From: Nocardia abscessus NBRC 100374
Lineage (GTDB): Bacteria; Actinomycetota; Actinomycetes; Mycobacteriales; Mycobacteriaceae
Assembly: GCF_000308455.1 (NCBI RefSeq)
Contig: NZ_BAFP01000271.1
Location: 1 to 64,000 of the forward strand
Length of the DNA: 64,000 nt
Direction of reading: 5' to 3'
Positions 17,629 through 25,943 of the stretch are shown here, in pieces. The translations under genes were made by a program, and so were the position numbers. The stretch's first letter is position 1. The number at the start of each line of letters is the position of its first letter. Under the pieces are notes generated by a model that saw only the letters and a program-made list of their open reading frames with translations, ran no database searches and was not told where the DNA came from.

Positions 17629-18105
17629 GTGACCGACCAGAACGAGGTTCCCCGTATCGTCAGCGCCAGCCGCGAGATCAGCGCGGGTCCGGCGGAGATC
17701 TTCGAACTCATCGCCGATCCCGCCGAGCAGCCGCGGTGGGACGGCAACGACAACTTGGCCGTGGCCGCGACGGGCCAGCGGGTGCGGGCAGCCGGTGCGG
17801 TCTTCAGCACCACCCTGACCAACGGAGCCGTACGCGACAACCACGTGGTCGAGTTCGCCGAGGGCAGCCGTATCGCATGGCGCCCGTCCGAACCCGGCAA
17901 AGAGCCGCCCGGCCACCTCTGGCGCTGGGAGCTGGAGCCGGTGGGCGAAGGGCGCACCCGGGTGACCCACACCTACGACTGGACGACGCTCACCGACGAG
18001 AAGCGCCAGGTCCGCGCCCGCGCGACCACGGCGGACAAACTGTCGGCATCCATCGACCGTCTCGCCGAACTCGCGCAACAGCGGGCGGGTGCGGCGCAGG
18101 AATAA
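17629..18105 (+). CDS. SRPBCC family protein
   Basis: A 158-residue START/Bet v 1-like helix-grip protein, the polyketide cyclase/dehydrase type. Typical segments are REISAGPAEIFELIADP, WDGNDN, and a C-terminal long helix (RARATTADKLSASIDRLAEL). The fold binds hydrophobic ligands, and the ligand is unknown. GTG 17629 gives the standard family length. The TetR gene starts 54 bp after its stop and may be co-transcribed or regulate it. Confidence 0.75.
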   Translation: MTDQNEVPRIVSASREISAGPAEIFELIADPAEQPRWDGNDNLAVAATGQRVRAAGAVFSTTLTNGAVRDNHVVEFAEGSRIAWRPSEPGKEPPGHLWRWELEPVGEGRTRVTHTYDWTTLTDEKRQVRARATTADKLSASIDRLAELAQQRAGAAQE

Positions 18106-18159
18106 ATGGGCGTTCGGCGTGCCGCGGCCGGTACATCCAGGTCCGGTAACCTTGCCCGA

Positions 18160-18717
18160 ATGACCTCGCCACGCCGTGCGAACAGGGGGCCGAAGGCGGC
18201 GGCCGGCAATCGGGCAGCCCTGATCCAGGCGGCGCGGGAGGTCTTCGCGGACAGCGGTTTCGACGCGCCGTTCAGCTCCATCGCACGGGCCGCCGGGGTG
18301 GGCCAGGGTGTGCTCTATCGGCACTTCCCGACGCGGGAGAGCATCGCGCTCGCCGTGTTCGAGGAGAACATCGAGGGCATGGAGGCGCTGGCGGCCGACC
18401 CCGCGGTCACCGTCGACGATCTGCTGGCGATCATGGTCGACCAGATCACCACCTCGGCGGCGTTCATCGCGATGATCCATCCGACCGACACCGACGACAT
18501 GCGCCTGTTCGAGGTGGCGCGACGGCTGATCACCCTCATCGCGGAAAAGCTCGAGGATCCGAGTCAGCGCGGCACGATCAGTGCGGATATCACCACCGCG
18601 GACGTCGTCATGGCGCTGGCGATGCTGGCGGCCATCCTGTCCAAGACCGACGCGCAGTCGAAAAAGGAGACCGCCCGGCAGGCGTGGGCCTTGCTGGACC
18701 GCGCTCTGCGCGGCTGA
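18160..18717 (+). CDS. TetR family transcriptional regulator
   Basis: A 185-residue TetR regulator. The helix-turn-helix spans residues about 18-62 (REVFADSGFDAPFSSIARAAG, then GVLYRHFPTRESI). The C-terminal ligand domain is unassigned. The ATG at 18160 is preceded by TAACCT at 18147-18152, a good leaderless -10 element, and no ribosome binding site is seen. It probably controls the adjacent SRPBCC gene or itself. Confidence 0.8.
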   Translation: MTSPRRANRGPKAAAGNRAALIQAAREVFADSGFDAPFSSIARAAGVGQGVLYRHFPTRESIALAVFEENIEGMEALAADPAVTVDDLLAIMVDQITTSAAFIAMIHPTDTDDMRLFEVARRLITLIAEKLEDPSQRGTISADITTADVVMALAMLAAILSKTDAQSKKETARQAWALLDRALRG

Positions 18718-18733
18718 GGGCGCGGCGGCGCGT

Positions 18734-19291
18734 TCAGGGCGAGCGGTCGATGGACGTCAGCGCGTCGGCGACGCGTTCGAAGGAACGGATCACGTGCAGC
18801 AGCCCATTGGCGAATTCCCGTTGCGCGAAGTCTATTCCGGTTTCGGCCGACCAGCGCGCGAGCAACCGGTGTACCGTGGCCTCGGCGCCGCGGGTGCGCA
18901 ATCGCACCGCAGCGGCGTGGGCCTGTCGCTGTAGCGAATCATCCACGGCGACAATGCCTTCGGTGGTATGAGTGGCGGAGTCACTGATGATGTCGACCAG
19001 TTCGACGAGCTCGTCGGCGAGCCCGATCAGATCATGGATCTGCGCGATCTCGGCGGTGATCGCCATGTGGTCGATGCAGCAGCGCAGCAGGACGCCGAGA
19101 TGGCGCAGGTGTCCGGGCAGCGGGCGGATCGGTGTGCCCAGTGGCGTCAGGTCCGCCAGGCGGTGCCGGATGCTGAACGGGTCGGCCGGGGGAGCGCCGA
19201 ACTCGGCGAGAACGATGGCGCCCGCGCGGAGATCGAACGCCGTCGCGGTGAGCGGGTCGTCCGGATCGGCACGACTGGTGGATGTGAGCAT
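18734..19291 (-). CDS. Hypothetical helical protein
   Basis: A 185-residue protein of unknown function. The sequence is rich in predicted helices (IHDLIGLADELVELVDIISD, AVRLRTRGAEATVHRLLARW) and has no signal peptide. A Cys pair (LRCCIDH) is present. ATG 19291 has AGGAG 8 bp upstream and was chosen over a much longer frame extending to 19441 that has poor coding character. Convergent with the TetR gene, 16 bp apart. Confidence 0.55.
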   Translation of the reverse strand: MLTSTSRADPDDPLTATAFDLRAGAIVLAEFGAPPADPFSIRHRLADLTPLGTPIRPLPGHLRHLGVLLRCCIDHMAITAEIAQIHDLIGLADELVELVDIISDSATHTTEGIVAVDDSLQRQAHAAAVRLRTRGAEATVHRLLARWSAETGIDFAQREFANGLLHVIRSFERVADALTSIDRSP

Positions 19292-19999
19292 CCGTCTCCT
19301 GATGATCGTCGCCGAGACGCCGACTTGCCCATGCCGCCCCCCTCGGTCGCAGGTGGAATCGTCGCGCGGCAATCGCTCGGAGAGATTGCCACAGTATTGC
19401 CGACAGGTATGGTCCAGTCCTGTTGAGATTCCGGACAGCATTGTCCGGTAGGGAACAGTTTGAACGATGCGCGCAGTGTCGTCAAGCTGTCGCCGATGGT
19501 GCGTTCCGCAAGCACGGGCGGGTGCGCGTCGAACGCGCAGACGCCGGAAAATGCTGTTGTAGTGAGGTTCTAGGGAAGCGTACCGGGCAGTGCGGCGCGT
19601 GCGCCGGGCGATCTGATTCGCGAGGCACCACTCTTCTGTGTCTGTCGCGATCGGGGAACGGGCGTTGGCGCTGCGGCGAGAAGCCGTGGCGGTAGGTGAA
19701 TCGAACGGTTTGACCAGTAAGTTGCTGCGTGAGTGAGATAGGTCACAATACAGCTCGCTCGAAGCGCTCTCGCAGGCTCGCCGCCCGCCTTAGTGTGTGT
19801 GCGGCAGAACCATCCGGCGAGGGGTGCGGCGATCCGCCCTCAACCGTCGTCCCGCTCTCCGGATCCTTCGCTGGTTCGGCATGCGGCCGCCCACGGGCCG
19901 CCCGACTCGCTGATCCGCTATGGCCGGCACGATGGCTGGTACCCATCGGAGTTGGTGTCCGCGGCCGGACCTATCGATACCTTCATTGGTGATAGCGGG
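19292..19999. other. 700 bp without a supported gene
   Basis: Between the hypothetical gene starting at 19291 and the next plus-strand gene I find only short open frames without family features on either strand. Base composition is less GC-rich around 19540-19780 than elsewhere. It may hold the long upstream region of one or both flanking genes. No repeat, tRNA or clear operator is visible. Confidence 0.4.
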
Positions 20000-20608
20000 A
20001 TGGGAACCATGGCTGTACGATCCGTCGATTCCGTTGACCGAGGCGCTCCAGGACTGCGCTCCGTCGCCGGCTGGCGAGCTCAGGCTCGCCGGTGCCCACA
20101 TCGATACCGCTTGGCGGTGGCCGCACCCGACGTCGCGGACGTCGTGCGCTACGCGGGCGGGTGGCTCTTCGATCGAACCATCGCGGGATGGGAGGTCACG
20201 GTGCTGGTGGCCGGTCACCCGGATACCCGCCCGCTGCGCATCCTCGGCGCGACGGTGCTCGACCTCGAGCAGTTCATGGCCGCGCCGGTGGGTGAGACGT
20301 GGCCGCACGCCATCGCCGTCGCATCCGAGATGTATCGGTGCGACAGCCGAGTTCGCGACGGCGTACTCGACTGCCTCGATCGCGGGCTCATCGAGGTGAC
20401 GATGTGGGGAGAGGGCCTTCCCGCCGAACTCGACCATCGGGTCGAGGCGGTCCAGCATCGGGTCAGCCTGGCCGGGCGCGCCTTCAAAGCGCGAGCGCTG
20501 CAGGCTGCCGGGCTCGCGACCGACGTGGTCGCCCACACCGAGGCGTTCCGGGCAGGGGAGTCGCCGATGTACCGGAGATACGGCGTCGACCTGGTGCCCG
20601 CGGGGTGA
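20000..20608 (+). CDS. Conserved hypothetical protein
   Basis: About 202 residues, no signal peptide. Recognisable block: VVRYAGGWLFDRTIAGWEVTV, ILGATVLDLEQFM, ending in LPAELDHRVEAVQHRVSLAGRAFKARALQ. I do not recognise a family with known function; such proteins are frequent in Nocardia-like genomes. ATG 20000 or 20009 is a plausible start; the frame stays open back to 19793 but that part has weak coding character. Confidence 0.5.
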   Translation: MGTMAVRSVDSVDRGAPGLRSVAGWRAQARRCPHRYRLAVAAPDVADVVRYAGGWLFDRTIAGWEVTVLVAGHPDTRPLRILGATVLDLEQFMAAPVGETWPHAIAVASEMYRCDSRVRDGVLDCLDRGLIEVTMWGEGLPAELDHRVEAVQHRVSLAGRAFKARALQAAGLATDVVAHTEAFRAGESPMYRRYGVDLVPAG

Positions 20609-20690
20609 CCGGGAAGCGGGGGCGGGTCAGGGGAATTCGCTCTCCTTGACCGTCGGAGCTCGCTCTGCCCACTCCGGGGAAGGCGCTTCT

Positions 20691-20709
20691 TCAAGTTAGC
20701 CTACCCTTA
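20691..20709 (+). promoter_or_regulatory. IdeR/DtxR iron box overlapping a leaderless promoter and start codon
   Basis: The 19-mer TCAAGTTAGCCTACCCTTA matches the DtxR/IdeR consensus TWAGGTTAGSCTAACCTWA at 16 of 19 positions. Its last base is the A of the ATG at 20709. Within it, TAGCCT at 20697-20702 sits exactly at -12 to -7 of the start codon, the normal -10 position for a leaderless mRNA. Iron-bound IdeR on this site would block the -10 element and the start codon together. Confidence 0.75.
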
Positions 20710-21950
20710 TGAACGCGACCGCGGTGGTGCCCGAGCCTGGCAAGCGGATCGTCCGAGCGCGGAAGCGTGCTCGAAAACCCGCGCGGCGCATGCTGATCTC
20801 GATACACCGCTGGTCGGCGTTGATTCTCGGCTCGGTCCTCGTCGTCCAGTCGACTTCCGGCGCGATCCTGCTGTATCACGCCGAACTGTTCCGAGCCCAG
20901 CACGCCTCGTTCTATCGGCACACGGACGCGCCGCCGGTGGTCGACACCGAGCGTGCCGTCGCGCTGGTCCGGGCGGCCGATCCCGGTTTCGACGCAGGCT
21001 GGGTCGGCCGGGACGGCGGCGTGATCGTGGTCGGGAACACGACGTTCACCGCCGCGTACTCCGTCGATCCGGGCACCGGACGGATCAACGAGCGGGTGAA
21101 CCTGACCGACGGCGTACTCGGCTGGCTGATCAACCTGCACGACTGCGCGTTCGGCTGTCTGCGCTACTCCGGTGCGCTGCCGATCCTGGAGAACCAGGCT
21201 CCGATCATCGGCATCACGTGGGCGGCGTCGATTCTCTGCGCGCTCGGCCTGCTGCTGATATCGCTCGCGGTATCCGGTGCGATCATCTGGTGGCCGTCGA
21301 TCGAACGGCTGCGCAACGGGTTCCGGGTCCGGTTGCGGAAGGGCCGATTCGCTCGGGACCGCGACCTGCACAGCGTCCTCGGCGTTCTCGCCGTGCCGCT
21401 CCTGCTGATGTGGGGGATCACCGGAATCACCATGGAGTGGCCCGCCGCTGCGCGGGCATGGCTCGTCGCCACCGGCGGCAACACGAACCTCGAACGCACC
21501 GAGAAGTATTTCGTACCGCGTTCGGACGGCGCCGGCCGGGCGCCGATCACCATCGGCGAGGCCGGCGCGATCGCGCAGCGGGCCGCTCCCGGCCGGCTCG
21601 CTTATCTTCTGCTGCCCACGGATTCCGCCCCCTACTACCGAGCCTCCGTCGCCGGCGCCTATTCACCTCGCGAGCACCGCCTCTTCTACAGCGGTGACGT
21701 CTTGGTGTACGTGAACACCTACGACGGCTCCGACATCAAGGTGGTCGACGCGAGTCACGGCAGACCGCTGGCGAACACCTTCTACGCCAAAGTCTTCGAG
21801 CCCGCGCACTTCGGCTGGATGGTGAACGGATGGTGGCGACTGGTGTGGCTGGCCTTCGGCCTGACTCCGCTCGCGCTCGCGCTCACCGGCTTGTCGACCT
21901 GGCTGTTCCGCCGCCGAACCAAAAACCGCCGCCACCGCGCGACCACCTAG
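20709..21950 (+). CDS. PepSY-associated membrane protein, iron-regulated
   Basis: A 413-residue protein of the PepSY-associated TM (iron-regulated membrane protein PiuB-like) family. It has four main helices (residues about 32-52, 175-198, 223-245, 368-390) with the conserved ISIHRWSALILGS and DLHSVLGVL segments, which supply heme-coordinating or structural histidines, and PepSY domains outside the membrane. Such proteins assist siderophore-iron or heme use, probably as reductases. The iron box over its start supports this role. Transcription is probably leaderless. Confidence 0.8.
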   Translation: MNATAVVPEPGKRIVRARKRARKPARRMLISIHRWSALILGSVLVVQSTSGAILLYHAELFRAQHASFYRHTDAPPVVDTERAVALVRAADPGFDAGWVGRDGGVIVVGNTTFTAAYSVDPGTGRINERVNLTDGVLGWLINLHDCAFGCLRYSGALPILENQAPIIGITWAASILCALGLLLISLAVSGAIIWWPSIERLRNGFRVRLRKGRFARDRDLHSVLGVLAVPLLLMWGITGITMEWPAAARAWLVATGGNTNLERTEKYFVPRSDGAGRAPITIGEAGAIAQRAAPGRLAYLLLPTDSAPYYRASVAGAYSPREHRLFYSGDVLVYVNTYDGSDIKVVDASHGRPLANTFYAKVFEPAHFGWMVNGWWRLVWLAFGLTPLALALTGLSTWLFRRRTKNRRHRATT

Positions 21951-21983
21951 CCGAACGGACTTCCCGATGGGTCAGGAAGGGAA

Positions 21984-22256
21984 GTGGACCACCTGGCGGG
22001 AGAAGATCGAGTCGGGCTGCACGAGGTGATTCGCCGCTGCGACGACCCCGACCCTGGTGTCCAGATCCGCGGGCCCGTACTCGTCCTCGCACATCGATCG
22101 GAGCGTATCGCCCGCCACGCTGCGGCGGCGGTTCAGGCCGGGCACACGGCCGACGATCTGATCGTCGAACACGCCACGATGCGAATCCAGGCCGAAATCG
22201 ATTGGCACGAGAAAGTACTCGCCGACATCGACAAACTCGACACGCCGCCCTCGTGA
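21984..22256 (+). CDS. Small hypothetical protein
   Basis: A 90-residue acidic-to-neutral protein starting at GTG 21984, with AGGAAGGG a few bases upstream. It contains SERIARHAAAAVQAGHTADDLIVEHATMRIQ, a helical segment. No known domain. It follows the PepSY gene by 33 bp, so it may be in the same iron-controlled transcript. Confidence 0.5.
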   Translation: MDHLAGEDRVGLHEVIRRCDDPDPGVQIRGPVLVLAHRSERIARHAAAAVQAGHTADDLIVEHATMRIQAEIDWHEKVLADIDKLDTPPS

Positions 22257-22337
22257 GCCACCGTGCCGGGCGCCTTCGGGCCTGATCGTGGCCGCGGACA
22301 GATCACGCGACTACCTTCCAGGAACGTGACCGGTGAA

Positions 22338-22866
22338 GTGATCATCCCTGACCGGCCCGCCCGGGGCGGGTAAGACGACTGTGGCCGAACTGCTCGCCTC
22401 CGAAGCGAGTTCCCCGGCGGTCCACCTGACAACCGACCAGTTCTATCGCTCGATTCGCAGCGGATTCGTCCTGCCGTTCCTGCCCGCGGCGCACCGGCAG
22501 AACGAAGTGGTCATCGATGCGATCGTCGCCACCGTCACCACGTTCGCACGCGGCGGCTACGACGTCGTGGTCGACGGGATCGTCGGACCGTGGTTCCTGC
22601 CGCCGTTCCGTGCCGCCGCGGACCGCGACGGCCTGACGTTGTCTTACGTGGTCCTCAGGCCCGACCTGGACACCACGTTGTCGCGCGCGAGGCAGCGCGC
22701 CGAACACGAACTGAAGGATGTCGAGGCGATCACCGGCCTGTACGCCGCGTTCGAGCGCCTTGCCGACCTCGAGGACCACGCGATCGACACCGGGCAGCTC
22801 GACGCCGTCCAGACGGCCGCCGAAGTCCGGCGCCTCCTCGCTTCGGGCGAATACCGATTGCGCTGA
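22338..22866 (+). pseudogene. P-loop kinase-like AAA protein with a broken start (apparent 1-nt insertion)
   Basis: The body (residues MAELLASEASSP to the end, frame of 22381) is a small P-loop kinase of the AAA/shikimate-kinase-like group. The Walker A motif TGPPGAGKTT lies immediately upstream in the same frame (22351-22380), but that frame has a TGA at 22339-22341 and no ATG, GTG or TTG before the motif. A GTG at 22338 would give VIILTGPPGAGKTT if one C of the run at 22346-22348 were removed. So either a frameshift or assembly error exists, or translation starts at CTG 22348. Starting at GTG 22381 would delete the ATP-binding loop. Confidence 0.6.
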
Positions 22867-22997
22867 AACCGGGAGACGAATCTTTGCGATCTTGTGAAGA
22901 AGCTTCCGGGCTGATTCACGCCCCATGCGGCGGGTAGCACGAAGACGTGGCGCACAGAGCCACAGTCGGTTTCATCCGCTACCGAAAGGAGCAAGTG

Positions 22998-23198
22998 ATG
23001 GCAGACAAGAACAACCCCGGGCAGTTCGGTAACCGTTCGGACACCGAGGAACAGGCGCGCCGCGGCGGCCAGGCCAGCACAGGAAGCTTCGGCTCCAGCC
23101 ACTCCGCCGACCCGAGCGCGGCCGGGCGTAAGGGCGCGCAAGCCCAGCCCACTGAAGCGAAGGCGCGTGGCGGCCAGCACAGCCACAGCGGTCGCTGA
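22998..23198 (+). CDS. KGG/con-10-like stress protein
   Basis: A 66-residue hydrophilic, glycine- and serine-rich protein. The segment FGNRSDTEEQARRGGQAS matches the KGG/con-10 repeat pattern found in desiccation and general stress-induced proteins. AAAGGA lies about 9 bp before the ATG. A strong hairpin terminator follows. Confidence 0.7.
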   Translation: MADKNNPGQFGNRSDTEEQARRGGQASTGSFGSSHSADPSAAGRKGAQAQPTEAKARGGQHSHSGR

Positions 23199-23212
23199 CA
23201 CCGATCGAACGC

Positions 23213-23240
23213 GGGCCGGGCGGTATCGACCGCCCGGCCC
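23213..23240 (+). terminator. Hairpin terminator after the KGG gene
   Basis: A perfect 11-bp inverted repeat (GGGCCGGGCGG / CCGCCCGGCCC) with a 6-nt loop, 15 bp after the stop of the small stress-protein gene. No U tract follows, as is common in GC-rich actinobacteria. Confidence 0.7.
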
Positions 23241-23291
23241 GTTGGTGTGCCGGAACGTTTCCGCTGGGTTCCGCCAGATCCGGTGAAGGGC

Positions 23292-24275
23292 CTACACCCA
23301 AGGGGCTACGGGGTACCACGGAATGATGTCGCGCATCGCCAGCAGCCGAACGTCCCAATAGAGGAAGGTGAAGACGCCGACGATGAGCAGTGCGGTGGCA
23401 CTGAGGACGCTCACCCGGCGCGGATCGGCTTGGAACCAGCGTTGCAGGCGGCCACCGACGAGGACGGTGAGGATCAGCAGGGTGGCGAGAATCAGGATGT
23501 TGCCGAGGGACTGCAAGACGAAGGCGCCTGCGGCGTACAGGGGATTGCCCTCTTCGGCGACATCGCGAAACAACTTGCGGAACAACGGGAACGGGCGTCC
23601 GATCAGGAATGCGCCGATCAGGCCGCCGAAGAAGACCAGGGGTGCGTTGGGAAAGCGGGCGGCGATGCGGGCGAACGGGTCGCGCACGAGGCCCAGGACC
23701 GCGAGGCCGAGGTAGATCATGATCAGCCCGATCACGCCGAACACCACCATGGATTGGACGAGGCGCGCCGGTAGCAGACCGGGTTGGCTGGGCGCGGTGC
23801 CGAATTGCGGCATATCGGTGCCGAAGATGCCGACGACAACGCCGTAAGCGGCCGACACCACGACCATTCCGGCCGCCATCCACAGCAGCGGCCGCAGCAC
23901 CGCCCGCATTCGGCTCCACCAGCCGCCCGCGCCGCCCGCGAGCGGAGCCACCGCACCGAACACGGCGATATTGCACGCGGTGAAGGTACCGGCCAGGCCG
24001 GAGACGAGCCCGAAGACGACGCCTGCGCCGATGCCGGTGATCGCGGTCTCCTCCGCGTCGTGCCCGAGCAGCCCGTCGGCCACCGTGCCGCCGATCGCGC
24101 TGTCCACGAACGACGCCGACCACACCACGGTCAGCGCGAATCCCCCGAGCACGCCGAGCAGCAGGACCAGTCGGCGCCGTCGTGGAAAGTGCCCGTTGAC
24201 GAACACGCTGGTCGCCGTGCGATGTCCGGGTGTGGGGGAGGAGGTTGCGGTGGAGGGGGACTCGAGCTGGGTCAT
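23292..24275 (-). CDS. Polytopic membrane protein, CcdA/DsbD-like
   Basis: A 327-residue protein with seven or more hydrophobic helices. The second helix contains GLVSGLAGTFTACNIAVFGAVAPLAG, resembling the Pro/Cys-containing helix of CcdA/DsbD-type thiol-electron carriers, although only one Cys is present there. The C-terminal helices include FLIGRPFPLFRKLF. The family assignment is tentative; it could also be another small-molecule or thiol transporter. No thioredoxin-like partner is adjacent. Confidence 0.55.
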   Translation of the reverse strand: MTQLESPSTATSSPTPGHRTATSVFVNGHFPRRRRLVLLLGVLGGFALTVVWSASFVDSAIGGTVADGLLGHDAEETAITGIGAGVVFGLVSGLAGTFTACNIAVFGAVAPLAGGAGGWWSRMRAVLRPLLWMAAGMVVVSAAYGVVVGIFGTDMPQFGTAPSQPGLLPARLVQSMVVFGVIGLIMIYLGLAVLGLVRDPFARIAARFPNAPLVFFGGLIGAFLIGRPFPLFRKLFRDVAEEGNPLYAAGAFVLQSLGNILILATLLILTVLVGGRLQRWFQADPRRVSVLSATALLIVGVFTFLYWDVRLLAMRDIIPWYPVAPWV

Positions 24276-24477
24276 CGGGTTCTCCTATCGGCCACTGGCC
24301 CGCGACGAAACGCCGGGCGCCTCGATTGTCGGATATCTGTGACCGGCAGTTCTGGGGAATGGCCGACAACAACACCTGCACTTGCGCCGGTGCGGCGGCA
24401 TCTCCGTGGGGTGCCCTGGGCGACCGGCCACCAATTCCGCGGAGTCGCCTGTGGACTCGACCACCGCGTGAGGAAAG

Positions 24478-24909
24478 ATGGTGACCATGATCGCATCTCG
24501 AGTGTTTCGTTCGTCGTGGCGTACCGTGCCCGCGGTGCTCGCTGTCGTCGCTTTCGCGGCCGGAGGCGTCGCGACCGCACAGGCCGCGCCCGGCATTCCG
24601 TCGGTGCCGGGCACTGTGCATCGCCTGCAGATCAACCCCGGTCAGAACACCGCCGAGGCCAGCGGCAATGTCGGCCAGGGCAAGTCCGACAGCTACTCCA
24701 TCGCCACCGCTCCGGGGCAGCGCCTGAGCTTCGACGTCACCTCCGCGAACGGCAACGCCCGCGTCTCGGTGGCCCCGCTGATCGGGCCGCAGGTCGCCGC
24801 CGAGGTTCCGCATGCCGATCTCGTCGCCGACGGCAACGACTACCAGGTCGTCGTCTCTTCCGCGGACGGCGCGGCGGCAGGTTATGTGCTGACCGTCACC
24901 GCCGCCTGA
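24478..24909 (+). CDS. Secreted beta-rich hypothetical protein
   Basis: A 143-residue protein with a classical Sec signal peptide (cleavage after AQA, near residue 37). The mature domain of about 105 residues (QRLSFDVTSANGNARVSVAP, DYQVVVSSADGAAAGYVLTV) resembles a pre-peptidase C-terminal (PPC-like) beta-sandwich. Start choice among ATG 24478, GTG 24481 and ATG 24487 is open; AGGAAAG at 24471 favours the later ones. Confidence 0.6.
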   Translation: MVTMIASRVFRSSWRTVPAVLAVVAFAAGGVATAQAAPGIPSVPGTVHRLQINPGQNTAEASGNVGQGKSDSYSIATAPGQRLSFDVTSANGNARVSVAPLIGPQVAAEVPHADLVADGNDYQVVVSSADGAAAGYVLTVTAA

Positions 24910-24950
24910 CGTTTCCCGTTCGTCTCGGCGACAACCAGGAACACCCCGGC

Positions 24951-24999
24951 CTCCCGCCGGTCTGATCGTTCGTACCGGAACCCTCCAGACCGGCGGGAG
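24951..24999. terminator. Bidirectional hairpin terminator
   Basis: A perfect 14-bp inverted repeat: CTCCCGCCGGTCTG at 24951-24964 and its complement at 24986-24999, loop 21 nt. It sits between the stop codons of two convergent genes (24909 and 25007), so it can end transcription from both sides. Confidence 0.75.
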
Positions 25000-25006
25000 C
25001 CCTGGC

Positions 25007-25663
25007 TCAGGCGTTCGTGCGGGGCGGTGTTCGGACGGCTATCTCGCCGGTCAGTTCGTAATCGCCGGACAGCCGCAGGCCGTCTCCGCTCCAGAACCGG
25101 CCGGGGTCGTACCAGTCCGGGCTCCGGTGTTGCGGCAGCAGTCCCATCGCTTGGTATGTCGCGGCGACGATTTCGGCGCAGTAGGCGTTCTCCGCCTCTC
25201 GGGCAGTGGACCGACGCGACTTGCGGCGCGGCAGGCGCGCGCGCCCGCGTAGCCAGCGCGCCGCCAGACCGGCGGTGGAGGGGAACGGGGTGCCGTCGAG
25301 CCGGGCGATGGTGCGCAGCACGCTGTCCTCCATCTCCCGAGTGGCGGCAGGATCCAACTGGCGCAACCAGGCCTGCTGACCGTAGCGGTGCGCCCACACC
25401 AGCACGGCATCGCGCAGGTTGTGCAACTGGACGCCACGATGCGCGTTTCCCGACCACATGTCGGGCAGGGATCGCCCGAGCTCCGCGTGCCAGATCAACG
25501 CGGGCAGATCGTCGATCACGACCGACATCCCGACATGGTTCACCGGACTGTTCGTCGTCATCCGGATCACCCGGTCGGCTGTCGAATGGCCTCGGAAAAG
25601 CCAGATGTCACCCGTCCTGGTGACCTCGACCGCTCGGTCGAGATCGATGCCCGCACCCGTCAT
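25007..25663 (-). CDS. Permuted papain-fold hydrolase, YiiX/NlpC-P60-like
   Basis: A 218-residue protein with the order expected of circularly permuted NlpC/P60 (YaeF/YiiX) enzymes. An N-terminal GDIWLFRG strand comes first, then the catalytic-type His in PVNHVGMSVV (about residue 41), and much later the Cys in ENAYCAEIVAATYQ (about residue 162). Members hydrolyse amide or ester bonds in peptides or lipids. No signal peptide is seen. The start is at -12 from a TAGGCT hexamer, so the mRNA is probably leaderless and shares its -10 region with the divergent gene. Confidence 0.65.
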   Translation of the reverse strand: MTGAGIDLDRAVEVTRTGDIWLFRGHSTADRVIRMTTNSPVNHVGMSVVIDDLPALIWHAELGRSLPDMWSGNAHRGVQLHNLRDAVLVWAHRYGQQAWLRQLDPAATREMEDSVLRTIARLDGTPFPSTAGLAARWLRGRARLPRRKSRRSTAREAENAYCAEIVAATYQAMGLLPQHRSPDWYDPGRFWSGDGLRLSGDYELTGEIAVRTPPRTNA

Positions 25664-25668
25664 GGTCG

Positions 25669-25675
25669 TAGCCTA
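25669..25675. promoter_or_regulatory. Overlapping symmetric -10 elements of two divergent leaderless genes
   Basis: The sequence TAGCCTA reads TAGCCT (25669-25674) at -12 to -7 of the plus-strand ATG 25681, and TAGGCT (25675-25670) at -12 to -7 of the minus-strand ATG 25663. Both match TANNNT at the exact leaderless distance. The two start codons are only 17 bp apart. Confidence 0.6.
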
Positions 25676-25680
25676 TGCGT

Positions 25681-25932
25681 ATGAGGTGGTGGAAGGCGTT
25701 GGGATTGGCGGGTGCGGCCGGTGTGGTCGCCACCGGTGTCGTGGTGGTGCGCGCCGAGCGCCGCCGCCGCGCCTATACCCCGGACCAGGTCCGGGAACAA
25801 CTGCACGTGCGATTCGCCCAGGCGACGTCGGCCCAGGAAACCGTCGAAACCACCGCGGAACCGCGGGCGCTCGCCGGTATCGGCCGGTACATCCGACGAT
25901 TGTTCCGCCGCCGACCCGCGCAGCGGCAGTGA
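25681..25932 (+). CDS. Small membrane-anchored hypothetical protein
   Basis: An 83-residue protein with one N-terminal helix (ALGLAGAAGVVATGVVVV) followed by a strongly basic stretch (RAERRRRAY) and a basic C-terminus. No known domain. ATG 25681 fits the leaderless -10; ATG 25675 is in frame but would overlap that element. Confidence 0.5.
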   Translation: MRWWKALGLAGAAGVVATGVVVVRAERRRRAYTPDQVREQLHVRFAQATSAQETVETTAEPRALAGIGRYIRRLFRRRPAQRQ

Positions 25933-25943
25933 ACACAGCCCGT

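Noticed and set aside
19423..19695. 90-residue Cys-rich open frame on the plus strand
   Set aside because: No ribosome binding site, no conserved pattern and mixed codon positions; treated as non-coding.
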